Source of the DNA: Chryseobacterium luquanense
GTDB lineage: Bacteria; Bacteroidota; Bacteroidia; Flavobacteriales; Weeksellaceae
Reading direction: 5' to 3'
DNA: 64,000 bases
Assembly (NCBI RefSeq): GCF_026460945.1
Contig: NZ_JAOVZV010000020.1
Coordinates: 62,001 to 126,000 of the forward strand
A program made the translations under genes and the position numbers. Below are positions 52,969 to 62,754 of this stretch, one piece after another (the stretch's first letter is position 1; the number at the start of each line of letters is the position of its first letter). Under the pieces are notes generated by a model. The model ran no database searches. It saw only the letters and a program-made list of their open reading frames with translations, and was not told the DNA's origin.

Positions 52969-53643
52969 ATGAAAGTTTTAATCATAGAAGACGAAAGAGA
53001 TTTAGCCAAAAGCATTTCTGAATATCTGTCGGAAGAAAATTATCTCTGCGAATTTGCATCTACATTCTGTCAAGCGATGGATAAAATTAATACCTACGAA
53101 TATGACTGTATTGTTTTAGACATCATGCTTCCCGACGGAAACGGATTAGATATTTTAGAAGAATTAAAAAAACAAAATAAACAAGACGGTGTTATCATTG
53201 TTTCTGCGAAAAATGGTCTGGATGACCGCGTAAAAGGTCTTCAGATGGGCGCAGATGATTATCTTACAAAACCTTTCCATCTTTCTGAATTGATGGCAAG
53301 GGTTTTTTCGATTATTCGTAGAAAGCAGTTTGATAATTCAAATAAAATACAGAATAATGAGTTGCAAATTGACTTACTTTCAAAAACTGTAACGATTAAT
53401 AATCAGGCAATAGTTTTAACTAAAAAAGAGTTTGATTTGTTAATTTATTTTATCGGAAATAAAAATAAAGTCATCTCTAAAAGTACTTTGGCAGAGCATC
53501 TTTCCGGTGATTTTGCAGACATGCTTGATAACCATGATTTTGTTTATGCTCACGTAAAAAATTTGAAAAAGAAATTGTATGATGCAGGTTGCGACCATTA
53601 TTTAAAAACAGTGTACGGAACGGGCTACAAATGGGTAAATTGA
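52969..53643 (+). CDS. OmpR/PhoB-family response regulator
   Basis: The 224-residue protein has a receiver domain (KVLIIEDERDLAKSISEYLS, phospho-acceptor Asp51 in YDCIVLDIMLPDG, Lys101 in DDYLTKPFHLS) and an OmpR-type winged helix (LTKKEFDLLIYFIGNKNKVI, HVKNLKKKLYDAG, TVYGTGYKWVN). It is followed after 4 bp by a histidine kinase and forms a two-component system with it. The 68-bp gap from the ATPase gene and the position suggest a metal- or envelope-stress-responsive pair, but no direct evidence of the signal is seen. Confidence 0.93.
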   Translation: MKVLIIEDERDLAKSISEYLSEENYLCEFASTFCQAMDKINTYEYDCIVLDIMLPDGNGLDILEELKKQNKQDGVIIVSAKNGLDDRVKGLQMGADDYLTKPFHLSELMARVFSIIRRKQFDNSNKIQNNELQIDLLSKTVTINNQAIVLTKKEFDLLIYFIGNKNKVISKSTLAEHLSGDFADMLDNHDFVYAHVKNLKKKLYDAGCDHYLKTVYGTGYKWVN

Positions 53644-53647
53644 TGCT

Positions 53648-54931
53648 ATGAAACCACTGTTAAGTAAAACCACAAAACCTTTTATAATTTACGTGCTGAT
53701 TGTTCTTTCCATCAGTGTTCCTGTTTATTATTTTGTGGTAGATTTTATTTGGCAGGAAGAATTGGATGAGCATAATACGATTGTTGCTGAGAAAACTTCT
53801 TACGATTTCAATCAGGCAAATATGAATGATGATGAAATTCAACAAAATATTACTCTTTGGAATAAAATTCAACCAGGAACAAATATTGAAAAAATTTCAA
53901 CAAATCAGATTAAACCAGATTCTATTTTTACCATTGAAAAATATAAACCTTTTTCTACGGATAAGAAAATTGAGCGTTACAGATGTTTAAAAAAAGTTGT
54001 CTACATAAAAAATGTTCCGTATTTATTTACCATCGAAACCAATATTGAAGAAACGGAAGATACCGTAATGATTATCGGCTTGATTACAGGTTTTTTCTTT
54101 CTTTTGATCGTAATGGGATTGTTTATTTTAAACAGGAGATTATCAAAAACGATTTGGGAACCTTTTCGAAATACTTTAGAAAAATTAAAAAAATTTAATC
54201 TTAATAGTAACGATAAAATTGATTTTCTGAAAACCGATACCAAAGAATTTGAAGACCTTAATGAGTCACTTCGAAAACTGATTGATCACAGTGTTTCTGT
54301 TTATGCAACCCAAAAAGAATTTACCGAAAATGCTTCACACGAATTACAAACCCCTTTAGCAATTTTAAAAAATAAGCTTGATATTTTATTGCAAAGCAAA
54401 GATTTAACAGAAAAACAGTATGAAATTGCCGAAGAAATGAATCGAGCTTTAACTCGAAGTTCAAGAATCAATAAAAATTTATTGCTTTTGGCAAAAATAG
54501 AAAACAATCAGTTTGAAAATTTTGATATTCAATTGGATGAACTTGTTCAGCAATGTTTTGAGACACTTCAAGAACATTTTCAGCAAAAAAATATTTCGGT
54601 TTCAAGTTTCATTAATTCAAAGGTAAAAGCTATTGGGAATGCCGCTTTAACAGAAGTTTTAATCAATAATCTTCTTGTCAATGCGATTCGTCATACTCCG
54701 AATTCAGGAATTATTAAAATAAAATTAAACGAAAATTTGTTTCAGGTTTATAATTCCGGAACGCAAAAACTAAATAGTGATTTGCTTTTCAAACGATTTT
54801 CCAGATTTTCTTCGGATAATAACGGAAGCGGTCTTGGTTTGGCGATTATCAAAGAGATTTGCAGATTTCATCATTGGGAAATAGGATATTCTTTTGAAAA
54901 TGATTTTCATATTTTTTCTGTGAAATTCTAA
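53648..54931 (+). CDS. membrane sensor histidine kinase
   Basis: The 427-residue kinase has two membrane helices (FIIYVLIVLSISVPVYYFVV and VMIIGLITGFFFLLIVMGLF) bounding a ~100-residue periplasmic sensor, a linker, then HisKA with His231 in FTENASHELQTPLAILKNKL. The HATPase part has ALTEVLINNLLVNAIRHTPN (N box) and SSDNNGSGLGLAIIKEICRF (G box). The periplasmic part has no Cys or His cluster that would mark a metal sensor, so the signal is open. Its partner is the regulator gene directly upstream. The next gene on the same strand, LTA-synthase-like, starts about 55 bp later and may be a target or part of the operon. Confidence 0.92.
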   Translation: MKPLLSKTTKPFIIYVLIVLSISVPVYYFVVDFIWQEELDEHNTIVAEKTSYDFNQANMNDDEIQQNITLWNKIQPGTNIEKISTNQIKPDSIFTIEKYKPFSTDKKIERYRCLKKVVYIKNVPYLFTIETNIEETEDTVMIIGLITGFFFLLIVMGLFILNRRLSKTIWEPFRNTLEKLKKFNLNSNDKIDFLKTDTKEFEDLNESLRKLIDHSVSVYATQKEFTENASHELQTPLAILKNKLDILLQSKDLTEKQYEIAEEMNRALTRSSRINKNLLLLAKIENNQFENFDIQLDELVQQCFETLQEHFQQKNISVSSFINSKVKAIGNAALTEVLINNLLVNAIRHTPNSGIIKIKLNENLFQVYNSGTQKLNSDLLFKRFSRFSSDNNGSGLGLAIIKEICRFHHWEIGYSFENDFHIFSVKF

Positions 54932-54985
54932 AATTCAAAATTTCTTCAAAATTGGAATGTAATCTTGTCGTCTCAAATTATTGTG

Positions 54986-56968
54986 ATGATATTCAAAAAG
55001 CTTTCAGTTTTTATTAAAAACCTTTACAGAACAAGGTTTTCTGCGCTTTTCAGCGTGTTAAGTTTATATCTTTTACTTTCATTTCTTATTCGGATTTCTT
55101 TTCTGATTTGGTCTTCAAAAGACCTGGATTTTAATCTGATTTATATTCTAAGAGCATTTTTTACTGGATTTATTTACGATTTTACAGTCGGAACATTATT
55201 TTTGTTTTTATACGGAATGTATCTTCTTATTTTGCCTAAAAAGTGGATTGGTTCTTTCTTTGACAAAACTTTTACCTACTTTTATTTAACACTCATTTTT
55301 ATCATTATTTTTTTCAGTTTACTGGCTGAGATTCCTTTTTGGGAGGAGTTTGGAGTTAGATTTAATTTTATCGCAGTAGATTATCTCATTTATACATACG
55401 AAGTTTTTGAAAATATTAACGAATCTTATCCGCTTCCTTTAATTGTCTTTGTTCTAATAAGTTTAATTGTGCTTACTTTTGTTTTGTTTAAAAAACTAAA
55501 GGTTTTTAAATATACTTTTTCGGATAAAATACCCGTTTCAAAACGATTTATTTTTTCACTTCCTTTACTATTGGTTTCAGTTGGTTTAGGTTTAATGATG
55601 AAAAATAAACAGGCAGATTTTAGTAATAATTTAGTGGTTAATGAATTGGGAAAGAACGGCACTTTTTCATTTATTTCTGCATTCAAATCAAACGAATTAG
55701 ATTATGAAACTTTTTACCCGAAGCTTCCAGAAAAAGTGGCATATTCAATTCTCAAAAAAAATATTTTACAGGAAAATCAAAAATTTACAACCACAAATTA
55801 CAGTGATATTTCAAGATTAACAATTGGAAATCAGGAGCAAAAACCAAATATTATTTTAATTGCCATTGAAAGTTTCAGCGCCGATTTTCTGACAGAATTT
55901 GGAAATAAAGATCAACTGACGCCAAATTACGATCAATTATCAAAAGAAAGTATTTTTTTTACCAATTTGTATGCAACCGGAACCAGAACCGTTCGTGGAA
56001 TGGAAGCTTTAACTTTGTCTGTTCCTCCAACTCCTGGAAACAGCATTGTGAGAAGACCCAATAATGAAAACCTGTTTTCTATTTCTACCATTATTAAAAC
56101 TAAAAATTATCATCCCTGTTTTATTTACGGCGGAGACGGATATTTTGATAATATGAACAATTTTTTTGGCGGACAGGGCTTTGATATTGTCGACAGAGAC
56201 AGAGGAAATCCGCTTTCTGATCAAATTAAAACTTCAAGATTTATGATAAAAGATAGTGAAGTCAGTTTTGAAAATGCATGGGGAATTTGTGATGAAGATT
56301 TGTATAAACAATCGATAAAATATGCAGATTTGAATTATAAACGAGGAAAACCATTCTTTCAGTTTGTAATGACGACTTCCAATCACAAACCTTATACTTT
56401 TCCGAATGGTAAAATAAATCTTCCGCAAGGAGACCGAAGTGCTGCCGTAAAATATACAGATTATGCTTTAGGGAAATTTATTGCTGATGCGAAATCAAAA
56501 CCGTGGTTTAAAAATACCGTTTTTGTAATTGTTGCCGATCATTGTGCAAGTAGCGCCGGAAAATGGGAAATCAATATTGCAAAACATCATATTCCTGCCA
56601 TTATTTATAATCTGAATCATTCGCCTGAAAAAATTAAACGTTTAACTTCACAAATTGATTTGTTGCCAACTTTATTCGGATATTTGGGCTGGAATTATAA
56701 CACATCTTTATTTGGAAAGGATATTAACCAAACCAAAATCGGCGATGAAAAAGCTTTTCTCGGAAATTACCGCACTTTGGGAATGTTCAAAGCCAACGTT
56801 TTTACTCAAATTGACGACAGAAAAAGAGTAAAACAATTCAATGTTTCTGGAAGTGATCAATCTTTATCTGAGCTAAAAACAAAAAATAATAGTTTGGTTA
56901 ATGAAACAATTTCTTACTATCAAACAGCAAGTACAAGATTTAAAAACGGTATAATGAAAGTGAATTAG
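54986..56968 (+). CDS. LTA-synthase-family membrane sulfatase/phosphotransferase
   Basis: The ATG at 54986 is used; a TTG 21 bp upstream is in frame. The 660-residue protein has five membrane helices in the first ~210 residues. A sulfatase-fold catalytic domain follows, with NIILIAIESFSADFLTEFG (metal Glu), the nucleophile Thr in NLYATGTRTVRGMEALTL, and the late metal site VFVIVADHCASSAGK with HHIPAIIYN. Lipoteichoic acid synthase-type proteins in Gram-negatives transfer phosphoglycerol or phosphoethanolamine to envelope lipids or glycans. A role in modifying outer-membrane lipids is likely. It follows the two-component system, which may control it. Confidence 0.85.
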   Translation: MIFKKLSVFIKNLYRTRFSALFSVLSLYLLLSFLIRISFLIWSSKDLDFNLIYILRAFFTGFIYDFTVGTLFLFLYGMYLLILPKKWIGSFFDKTFTYFYLTLIFIIIFFSLLAEIPFWEEFGVRFNFIAVDYLIYTYEVFENINESYPLPLIVFVLISLIVLTFVLFKKLKVFKYTFSDKIPVSKRFIFSLPLLLVSVGLGLMMKNKQADFSNNLVVNELGKNGTFSFISAFKSNELDYETFYPKLPEKVAYSILKKNILQENQKFTTTNYSDISRLTIGNQEQKPNIILIAIESFSADFLTEFGNKDQLTPNYDQLSKESIFFTNLYATGTRTVRGMEALTLSVPPTPGNSIVRRPNNENLFSISTIIKTKNYHPCFIYGGDGYFDNMNNFFGGQGFDIVDRDRGNPLSDQIKTSRFMIKDSEVSFENAWGICDEDLYKQSIKYADLNYKRGKPFFQFVMTTSNHKPYTFPNGKINLPQGDRSAAVKYTDYALGKFIADAKSKPWFKNTVFVIVADHCASSAGKWEINIAKHHIPAIIYNLNHSPEKIKRLTSQIDLLPTLFGYLGWNYNTSLFGKDINQTKIGDEKAFLGNYRTLGMFKANVFTQIDDRKRVKQFNVSGSDQSLSELKTKNNSLVNETISYYQTASTRFKNGIMKVN

Positions 56969-57004
56969 AGTTTTTAAACATTAACTTAATGGCTCGATTT
57001 TAGA

Positions 57005-57012
57005 TAAGTTTG
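57005..57012 (+). promoter_or_regulatory. candidate -7 element for the AsmA-like gene
   Basis: TAAGTTTG fits TAnnTTTG and lies 44 bp before the start codon. No clear -33 TTG is seen at the usual distance. Confidence 0.35.
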
Positions 57013-57056
57013 AGATTATCACAATCTATAATTATTAATATCAAAATTATCGGATC

Positions 57057-59948
57057 ATGGAGAGGTTTAAAAAAATAATTTTGAAAATTTTGAAATGGGC
57101 GGGAATTTCGATTGCTTCCATTCTTTTTCTCATGTTTATTATTCCAATTTTATTTCCGGGAACAGTTTCGGAACAGGTAAAAATATTTGCCAATAAACAT
57201 CTTGCAGGAAAACTCGATTATAAAAAAACACATCTTACATTTTTCAGACATTTTCCTTCGCTCACGGTTTCCGTTGACGATGTTTTACTGAAAGGTTCAA
57301 AACCATTTCATAATGATACGTTGTTGGCTGCAAAAGAACTTGCGGTCGGAATTAATCTTAAAAATCTCATTTTCGACGGAGAAGTTAAGATTGATGAAAT
57401 TTATGTGACCGATGCAGTTGCAAATGTTTTTGTCAATACAAAAGGTGAAGCCAATTATAATGTTTACGTTGCAAAACCTTCAGAAAAACCAAAAGATACA
57501 ACCGGAACAGGAGCTTCAATTAAATTGGATTTAATTAAACTAAAAAACTGGAATATCAAATATAACGACCATGCTGCAAGAGTTTTAGTCGATGCAAAAG
57601 GTTTAAATTATACAGGAAAAGGTGGTTTAAGTGAAGATATTTTCGACCTTACAACAGATTTGGATATTAATAAACTTGATTTTAGCTTAAACAGAATTTA
57701 TTACGCCAAACAAAAAACATTACACGCGGATTTAATTACAAGAATTAATACCAATGCGTTGACTTTTGTTTTAAGAAAAAATGAGCTGAGAATTAATGAA
57801 TTACCTTTGAAATTTACAGGTTTTGTAAGTATTTTGAAAGACGGTTACAATCTTGATATTAATGCAGCTTCAGAAAAAACAACGATTCGTGATATGATTT
57901 CCGTTCTTCCACCACAATATTTAGATTGGGCAAAAGACACAAAGATTGAAGGAAATAGTGATTTGTTTTTTAGTTTAAAAGGAAGATTCAGCGAACCTAA
58001 AAATTTGAAACCAAGATTGAAAGCCAGACTTTTGATGAAAGATGGTTTTGTTTCTAATGGAAAAGCGCCCGTTCCGATGAATAATTTTAATATGGATCTG
58101 AATGTAGATTTACCTGATTTAAATACCGAACAATTAGGATTAGATTTAAAGAATCTAAGTTTTGATCTAGGTCCGAATAATAATTTCAAAGCAGTGGTAA
58201 AAACCAAAGGTTTGGATGAAATGCAGATTAATGCAGATGTAAAAGGCGCCGTTAATTTGCAGACTTTAAGTCAGGCTTTAGGATTAGAAGATATTGATGT
58301 TCGAGGTTTAATGGATACTAATATTAAAGCAAACGGTATTTTTAGTTTGGATAAAAAATTATTTCCTAAAACAAACGGATATCTCAATCTGAAAAATGGT
58401 TGGCTGAAAACAAAATATTATCCAAACCCAATTCAGAATATCAATATTGCTGCGAATATTACAAATACAGACGGAACTTTCAAGAGTTTGGGTGTAAAAC
58501 TGGATCCATTTAAATTTGATTTTGAAGGAAATCCTGTTTTTGTGAATGCAGATTTGCAGAATTTTGAAGATGTTTTGTATAAAGTTCGGGCAAAAGGAGT
58601 TTTAAATGTCGGAAGAATTTATAAAGTTTTTGCTAAAAAAGGATTGGACGTAAGTGGTTTAATTATGGCAGATTTATCCTTAAACGGACGACAAAGTTAT
58701 GCAACAACAGGTCAATATAGCAAATTAGATAACAAAGGAAATTTAATTTTAAAAAATATAAAAGCAACCACAGAATATCTTCCAAAATCATTTTATATTA
58801 AAGAAGGGAACTTCCAATTTGAGAATGAAAAAATGTGGTTCAGAAAGTTTTTTGCGAATTATGGGAAATCAGATTTTGCTTTAAATGGTTACCTTTTAAA
58901 TACCATTAATTATTTTATTGAAAGAAAAGGAACACTCCACGGGAAATTTAAATTAAAATCAAGATATATTTTGATTGATGAATTTATGGCCTTGAAAGAC
59001 GGCGATAATTCAAAAAAATCAATAGAAGTTGATTATGCGAAAGTTGAAAATCCGAAAAGCAGTGGAGTTGTGATTATCCCTAAAAACCTGGATGTTTCTT
59101 TGGAAGCTGATGCCAAAAATGTGGAGTTTAAAGGTTTAAATCTTAATAATCTTTTTGGTTTGGCTTTGGTGAATAAAGGAGAAGTTTTCCTTAAAAATAC
59201 TTCATTTGACGTCGTCGGAAGCAGAATGAAAATTGATGCACGTTATCAAGATGAGTCTCCGTTGACTGCAAATTATGATATTGCCTTAAATGTTTTAGAT
59301 TTTGATGTTCAACGAGCGTATAACGAGATTGATATGGTTCGTGAGATGGCTACTGCAGCCAAAAATGTAAAAGGAATTGTTTCTATAGATTATAAATTAA
59401 AGGGAGATTTTGACAAAAATATGACTCCAATTTATCCTTCTCTTGAAGGTGGAGGAGTGGTAAATCTTCGTGATGTGGAAGTGAAAAACCTGAAAATGCT
59501 TTCTGCAGTCGGGAATGATATTGGTGCAAAAGCGTTCAATAATCCCGATATGAAAGGCGTAAATATCGAAACGTACATTAAAAATAATTTAATTCACGTT
59601 GATAAATTTACTTTTAAAGTCTCTATTTTAAGGCCTACAATTAGTGGAACTACAAGTTTCAACGGACTACTGGATTTAAGAATCAGAGTCGGAATTCTAC
59701 CTGGTGGTTTAATTGGTTTCCCTGTTGTGGTTACTGGAACTCACGAGAAACCGAAAATTAAAATCTTCAGTAAAACCGGACAGGGAATTGTGGATGCTTT
59801 ATACAATCAAAAATCTAATAAAGTGATTCGTGAAGAACGTCGTGCGGAGAAAAAAACAAAAAGGCAACAACGAAAAGAAAAAGCAGCACAGGAGCAGAAA
59901 GCAAAAGCTGCTGAAAAGAAAATTACCAAAGATGTGAAACAGAAATAG
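57057..59948 (+). CDS. AsmA-like envelope protein
   Basis: The 963-residue protein has one N-terminal membrane helix (ASILFLMFIIPILFPGTVSE), then a long, beta-rich body typical of AsmA-family proteins. Repeated blocks include HLTFFRHFPSLTVSVDDVLL at the start, LKNWNIKYNDHAARVLVDAK, GMSYT-type elements, and the AsmA-C-type stretch FKVSILRPTISGTTSFNGLL with LDLRIRVGILPGGLIGFPVV. The end is very basic (KTKRQQRKEKAAQEQKAKAA). AsmA proteins form bridge-like channels for phospholipid transport between the membranes in Gram-negatives. The gene is convergent with the usher-like gene, ends one base before it, and has no sequence-evident partner here. Confidence 0.85.
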   Translation: MERFKKIILKILKWAGISIASILFLMFIIPILFPGTVSEQVKIFANKHLAGKLDYKKTHLTFFRHFPSLTVSVDDVLLKGSKPFHNDTLLAAKELAVGINLKNLIFDGEVKIDEIYVTDAVANVFVNTKGEANYNVYVAKPSEKPKDTTGTGASIKLDLIKLKNWNIKYNDHAARVLVDAKGLNYTGKGGLSEDIFDLTTDLDINKLDFSLNRIYYAKQKTLHADLITRINTNALTFVLRKNELRINELPLKFTGFVSILKDGYNLDINAASEKTTIRDMISVLPPQYLDWAKDTKIEGNSDLFFSLKGRFSEPKNLKPRLKARLLMKDGFVSNGKAPVPMNNFNMDLNVDLPDLNTEQLGLDLKNLSFDLGPNNNFKAVVKTKGLDEMQINADVKGAVNLQTLSQALGLEDIDVRGLMDTNIKANGIFSLDKKLFPKTNGYLNLKNGWLKTKYYPNPIQNINIAANITNTDGTFKSLGVKLDPFKFDFEGNPVFVNADLQNFEDVLYKVRAKGVLNVGRIYKVFAKKGLDVSGLIMADLSLNGRQSYATTGQYSKLDNKGNLILKNIKATTEYLPKSFYIKEGNFQFENEKMWFRKFFANYGKSDFALNGYLLNTINYFIERKGTLHGKFKLKSRYILIDEFMALKDGDNSKKSIEVDYAKVENPKSSGVVIIPKNLDVSLEADAKNVEFKGLNLNNLFGLALVNKGEVFLKNTSFDVVGSRMKIDARYQDESPLTANYDIALNVLDFDVQRAYNEIDMVREMATAAKNVKGIVSIDYKLKGDFDKNMTPIYPSLEGGGVVNLRDVEVKNLKMLSAVGNDIGAKAFNNPDMKGVNIETYIKNNLIHVDKFTFKVSILRPTISGTTSFNGLLDLRIRVGILPGGLIGFPVVVTGTHEKPKIKIFSKTGQGIVDALYNQKSNKVIREERRAEKKTKRQQRKEKAAQEQKAKAAEKKITKDVKQK

Positions 59949-59949
59949 T

Positions 59950-62745
59950 TTAATTGGTAAACGTTTTTTTATTGATTTTCTTCTGTCTTACCTTCAGAAT
60001 AAAATTTGGAACTTTAGTGATTTCACCTGCTGTTAAACTAATGTTTCTGGTTTTTTGTTCGCAATAAATATTGGCAGGAAGAGAAGATTCATCAATAATG
60101 ATAGTGTAATTTCCTGTCGGTAAAAATGCTGTGAATTTTCCTTCTTCATTGGCACTGAATCTTTCAATAATTTTATTGTCTTTCAGAACATTAAAAAAGA
60201 CAGATGAAGTTTTAATATCAAAATCCACTGCGGTTTTTGCATCGTAATCTAAAAATAGTTCTCCTGATAAACTTCCGTTTTGATGCAGCGGAATTGTTAA
60301 AGGATAATTGTATTTATTTAAATCTAATTTTTGTTCATCGTAAAACCAGCCTTGCTGAATCAATTGTTTTAATTCAAAACCACCGAATGGAACGTCTTTG
60401 TAAAGCGCAGTTCCGGAATTATCAGTTTTTAATACTACATTATTGATGCTAACGATGTAATCATGAGCTGGTTTTTCTTCGGGATCGTAAATGTTATTGT
60501 TGTTTTCGTCATAAAAAGTAAAGATTTGAATTTTTCCTTTTTTACCTGAATCCAATGACGCTTTTTTGAGATTAAAAGTAATTCCTAGTTCAAGAGTAAG
60601 AATATTGTTCGTTAACGAACCAATCGAATAATTGTACCACGAAGTATTTAAAAAAGCTCCAAACTTTTTAGTATTATATTTAGCATTAATGAAGCCTGAA
60701 GGTGCTCTTCCGTAAATAATATCATCTACATAAGAAATTCCGGTACTTACATTAAGTTTGCGCTCTAAAAACTGTTCGTTATAAAACAAAGCAAGTGAAA
60801 GTTTTTTGTAATCTTCGTTTTTATTGACCTGATAAGCAAAAGCATACTCTGAAAGATAAAAACTTCCTTTTTGATAAATAGCGTTTAAGTTTAATTTTCT
60901 GAAACTATAATTTGCATTAAATCTCAATTGAAACTGCGGATTTTCTTGAAGTGGATACTGTGAAAACCCATTTTCAACAGAAAGTAATGCTGTTTGCTTG
61001 GTTTTAAAACTAGACCAGGTAAGAGACTCTACCAAGCGGTTTGCGCTCAGCTGCTTAATTTCCTCACTTTGCCAACTTCCAAAAAAGTTATTGTAACTAT
61101 TGGAAGATTCATTTTGATATTGATAACTAATACCAAAATTTATTTTTTTGATGCTTGGAAATTTGATTCCTGCTTCATATCGGAAATTTTCCGACATCTG
61201 ACTTCTGTCGAAATAGAAAAATTTTGGCGTAAAATTAGAATAGTTGAAATTCGTAAAAAAATTATAATCCCCAATGGTTTTAGAAATATTTTGCTGAAAT
61301 TGAGTACTTCCACGACGATTTCCCGGGAAATAATCTGAACTGTAATAATAATTACCGCTGATTTCATATGTTTTAATCGCTCCTTTGTAATTAGTTTCTA
61401 ACGCTAAAGAAGGTTTTAAAACATCCCGAATTTCGTAAGAACTTAAACCTGCATTTAATTTTCCGTTAAATTTCCAGATTTTATTAAAAGCATAATTCCC
61501 TTCAGTTCCCAAAATATGATGCTTACCTTTTTCAAAAGGATCATATCTGTAAATATAGGCTGCAGAGATATTTTTATCATCATTATTGGTATTCAGACTT
61601 CCTTTCGTGAAAAATCCGTAACCGTTTTTCAGGAATGCATTTTTTTCGATAAGATTGAAATTTTGATCTACAAAACCCATTTCGATTCGTTTATTATTTC
61701 CAAAATTATGGCTGTACTCTGCACCTCTTCCCGAAAGTGTAGTTTCAAACATTTTGCTGATTGATCCTACATTATATACATTATTGCCTTGATGATAACT
61801 GATATTTGTATTGGTAAGAATTGGTAACTCTTGATTACTGAAGAGAGAAGCATTACCGTTCATTAGAAGATATCCGGAAGGAAGATTGAAACCTCCTGAA
61901 CCGTAAATTTGATACATGTTTAAATTTTCACCAACCCTACGATAAGAAGTGGTGATTTCATTTCTAAATGGATCTGAAAAATTACCGTATTGTGCTTCCT
62001 GAAATTTTTGTTTACTTGCAATATTCTGAACGGTGATACTTGTTGTATTAAAAATTTCTTTTTCAGGATTTCTAAAACCCGATATATTAATCGTATAATT
62101 TGAAATATCCGAAAGACTTTTTGAAGGTTGATAATTAAAAGTGAAAATTGAATCTTTTTTTACATCAATAATTGCCTGTTGCTCAATAAAAAAATTACCT
62201 TTATCAGGATCTGGAAATTTGCAGACCAAAGTAATGTTTTGAGCAATATTTCCGGTATTTAAGACTCGTACTTTTACTGAAATGGGTTCGCTTTTAGAAT
62301 TTCTAAAAATAATTGGTGAAAGAGAAGTCATACTCAGGTTATTGTCGACTTCAATGATATGATTTGTAATCTGCTCTGAAATGATTACTCCCGTAAGATT
62401 TAAAAGTTGAATTTTAATTTCTGAACTTCCGGCTTTGGCGTTAATATCTGCCATTAATCTTAGCGGAATATATTTTTTTTCACCTTGTTGAAGGGTTATA
62501 GGAATTTGTAATCCTGTAGTAGCTTTATAACCAGAAGGTAAAATAGGATGAAGATTTCCTGAAAATGTTTCTGAGCCCGTATTTTGTAATGCAACTACGA
62601 TATTGATTAATCTGGATTTTGAAATATTGCTTTCCTTCTCAATTTCCATTCTTATAGGAAACTGATTGGTTTGTGCACAGATTTTTAAAAAAATAAGCAC
62701 AAAAAAGACAAAAAACAGAATTTTCTTTCCGTAGTTAAAACTCAT
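59950..62745 (-). CDS. usher-like outer-membrane beta-barrel protein
   Basis: The 931-residue protein has a signal peptide (FFVFFVLIFLKICAQ). Two Ig-like beta domains follow (~20-235; INIVVALQNTGSETFSGNLH, ISVKVRVLNTGNIAQNITLV). Next is a large barrel region (~255-720) made of many strands ending in aromatic residues (KLNAGLSSYEIR, TNFNYSNFTPKFFYFDRSQM). The C-terminal ~200 residues include an EF-hand-like loop in FTFYDENNNNIYDPEEKP and an SdrD-like fold (ANEEGKFTAFLPTGNYTIII). The order of N-terminal domains, barrel and C-terminal plug-like domains resembles fimbrial ushers, but I do not see the PapC signature, so homology is not shown. The last gene of a three-gene set after a chaperone-like and a subunit-like protein. 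Confidence 0.6.
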   Translation of the reverse strand: MSFNYGKKILFFVFFVLIFLKICAQTNQFPIRMEIEKESNISKSRLINIVVALQNTGSETFSGNLHPILPSGYKATTGLQIPITLQQGEKKYIPLRLMADINAKAGSSEIKIQLLNLTGVIISEQITNHIIEVDNNLSMTSLSPIIFRNSKSEPISVKVRVLNTGNIAQNITLVCKFPDPDKGNFFIEQQAIIDVKKDSIFTFNYQPSKSLSDISNYTINISGFRNPEKEIFNTTSITVQNIASKQKFQEAQYGNFSDPFRNEITTSYRRVGENLNMYQIYGSGGFNLPSGYLLMNGNASLFSNQELPILTNTNISYHQGNNVYNVGSISKMFETTLSGRGAEYSHNFGNNKRIEMGFVDQNFNLIEKNAFLKNGYGFFTKGSLNTNNDDKNISAAYIYRYDPFEKGKHHILGTEGNYAFNKIWKFNGKLNAGLSSYEIRDVLKPSLALETNYKGAIKTYEISGNYYYSSDYFPGNRRGSTQFQQNISKTIGDYNFFTNFNYSNFTPKFFYFDRSQMSENFRYEAGIKFPSIKKINFGISYQYQNESSNSYNNFFGSWQSEEIKQLSANRLVESLTWSSFKTKQTALLSVENGFSQYPLQENPQFQLRFNANYSFRKLNLNAIYQKGSFYLSEYAFAYQVNKNEDYKKLSLALFYNEQFLERKLNVSTGISYVDDIIYGRAPSGFINAKYNTKKFGAFLNTSWYNYSIGSLTNNILTLELGITFNLKKASLDSGKKGKIQIFTFYDENNNNIYDPEEKPAHDYIVSINNVVLKTDNSGTALYKDVPFGGFELKQLIQQGWFYDEQKLDLNKYNYPLTIPLHQNGSLSGELFLDYDAKTAVDFDIKTSSVFFNVLKDNKIIERFSANEEGKFTAFLPTGNYTIIIDESSLPANIYCEQKTRNISLTAGEITKVPNFILKVRQKKINKKTFTN

Positions 62746-62754
62746 CAGATACGG

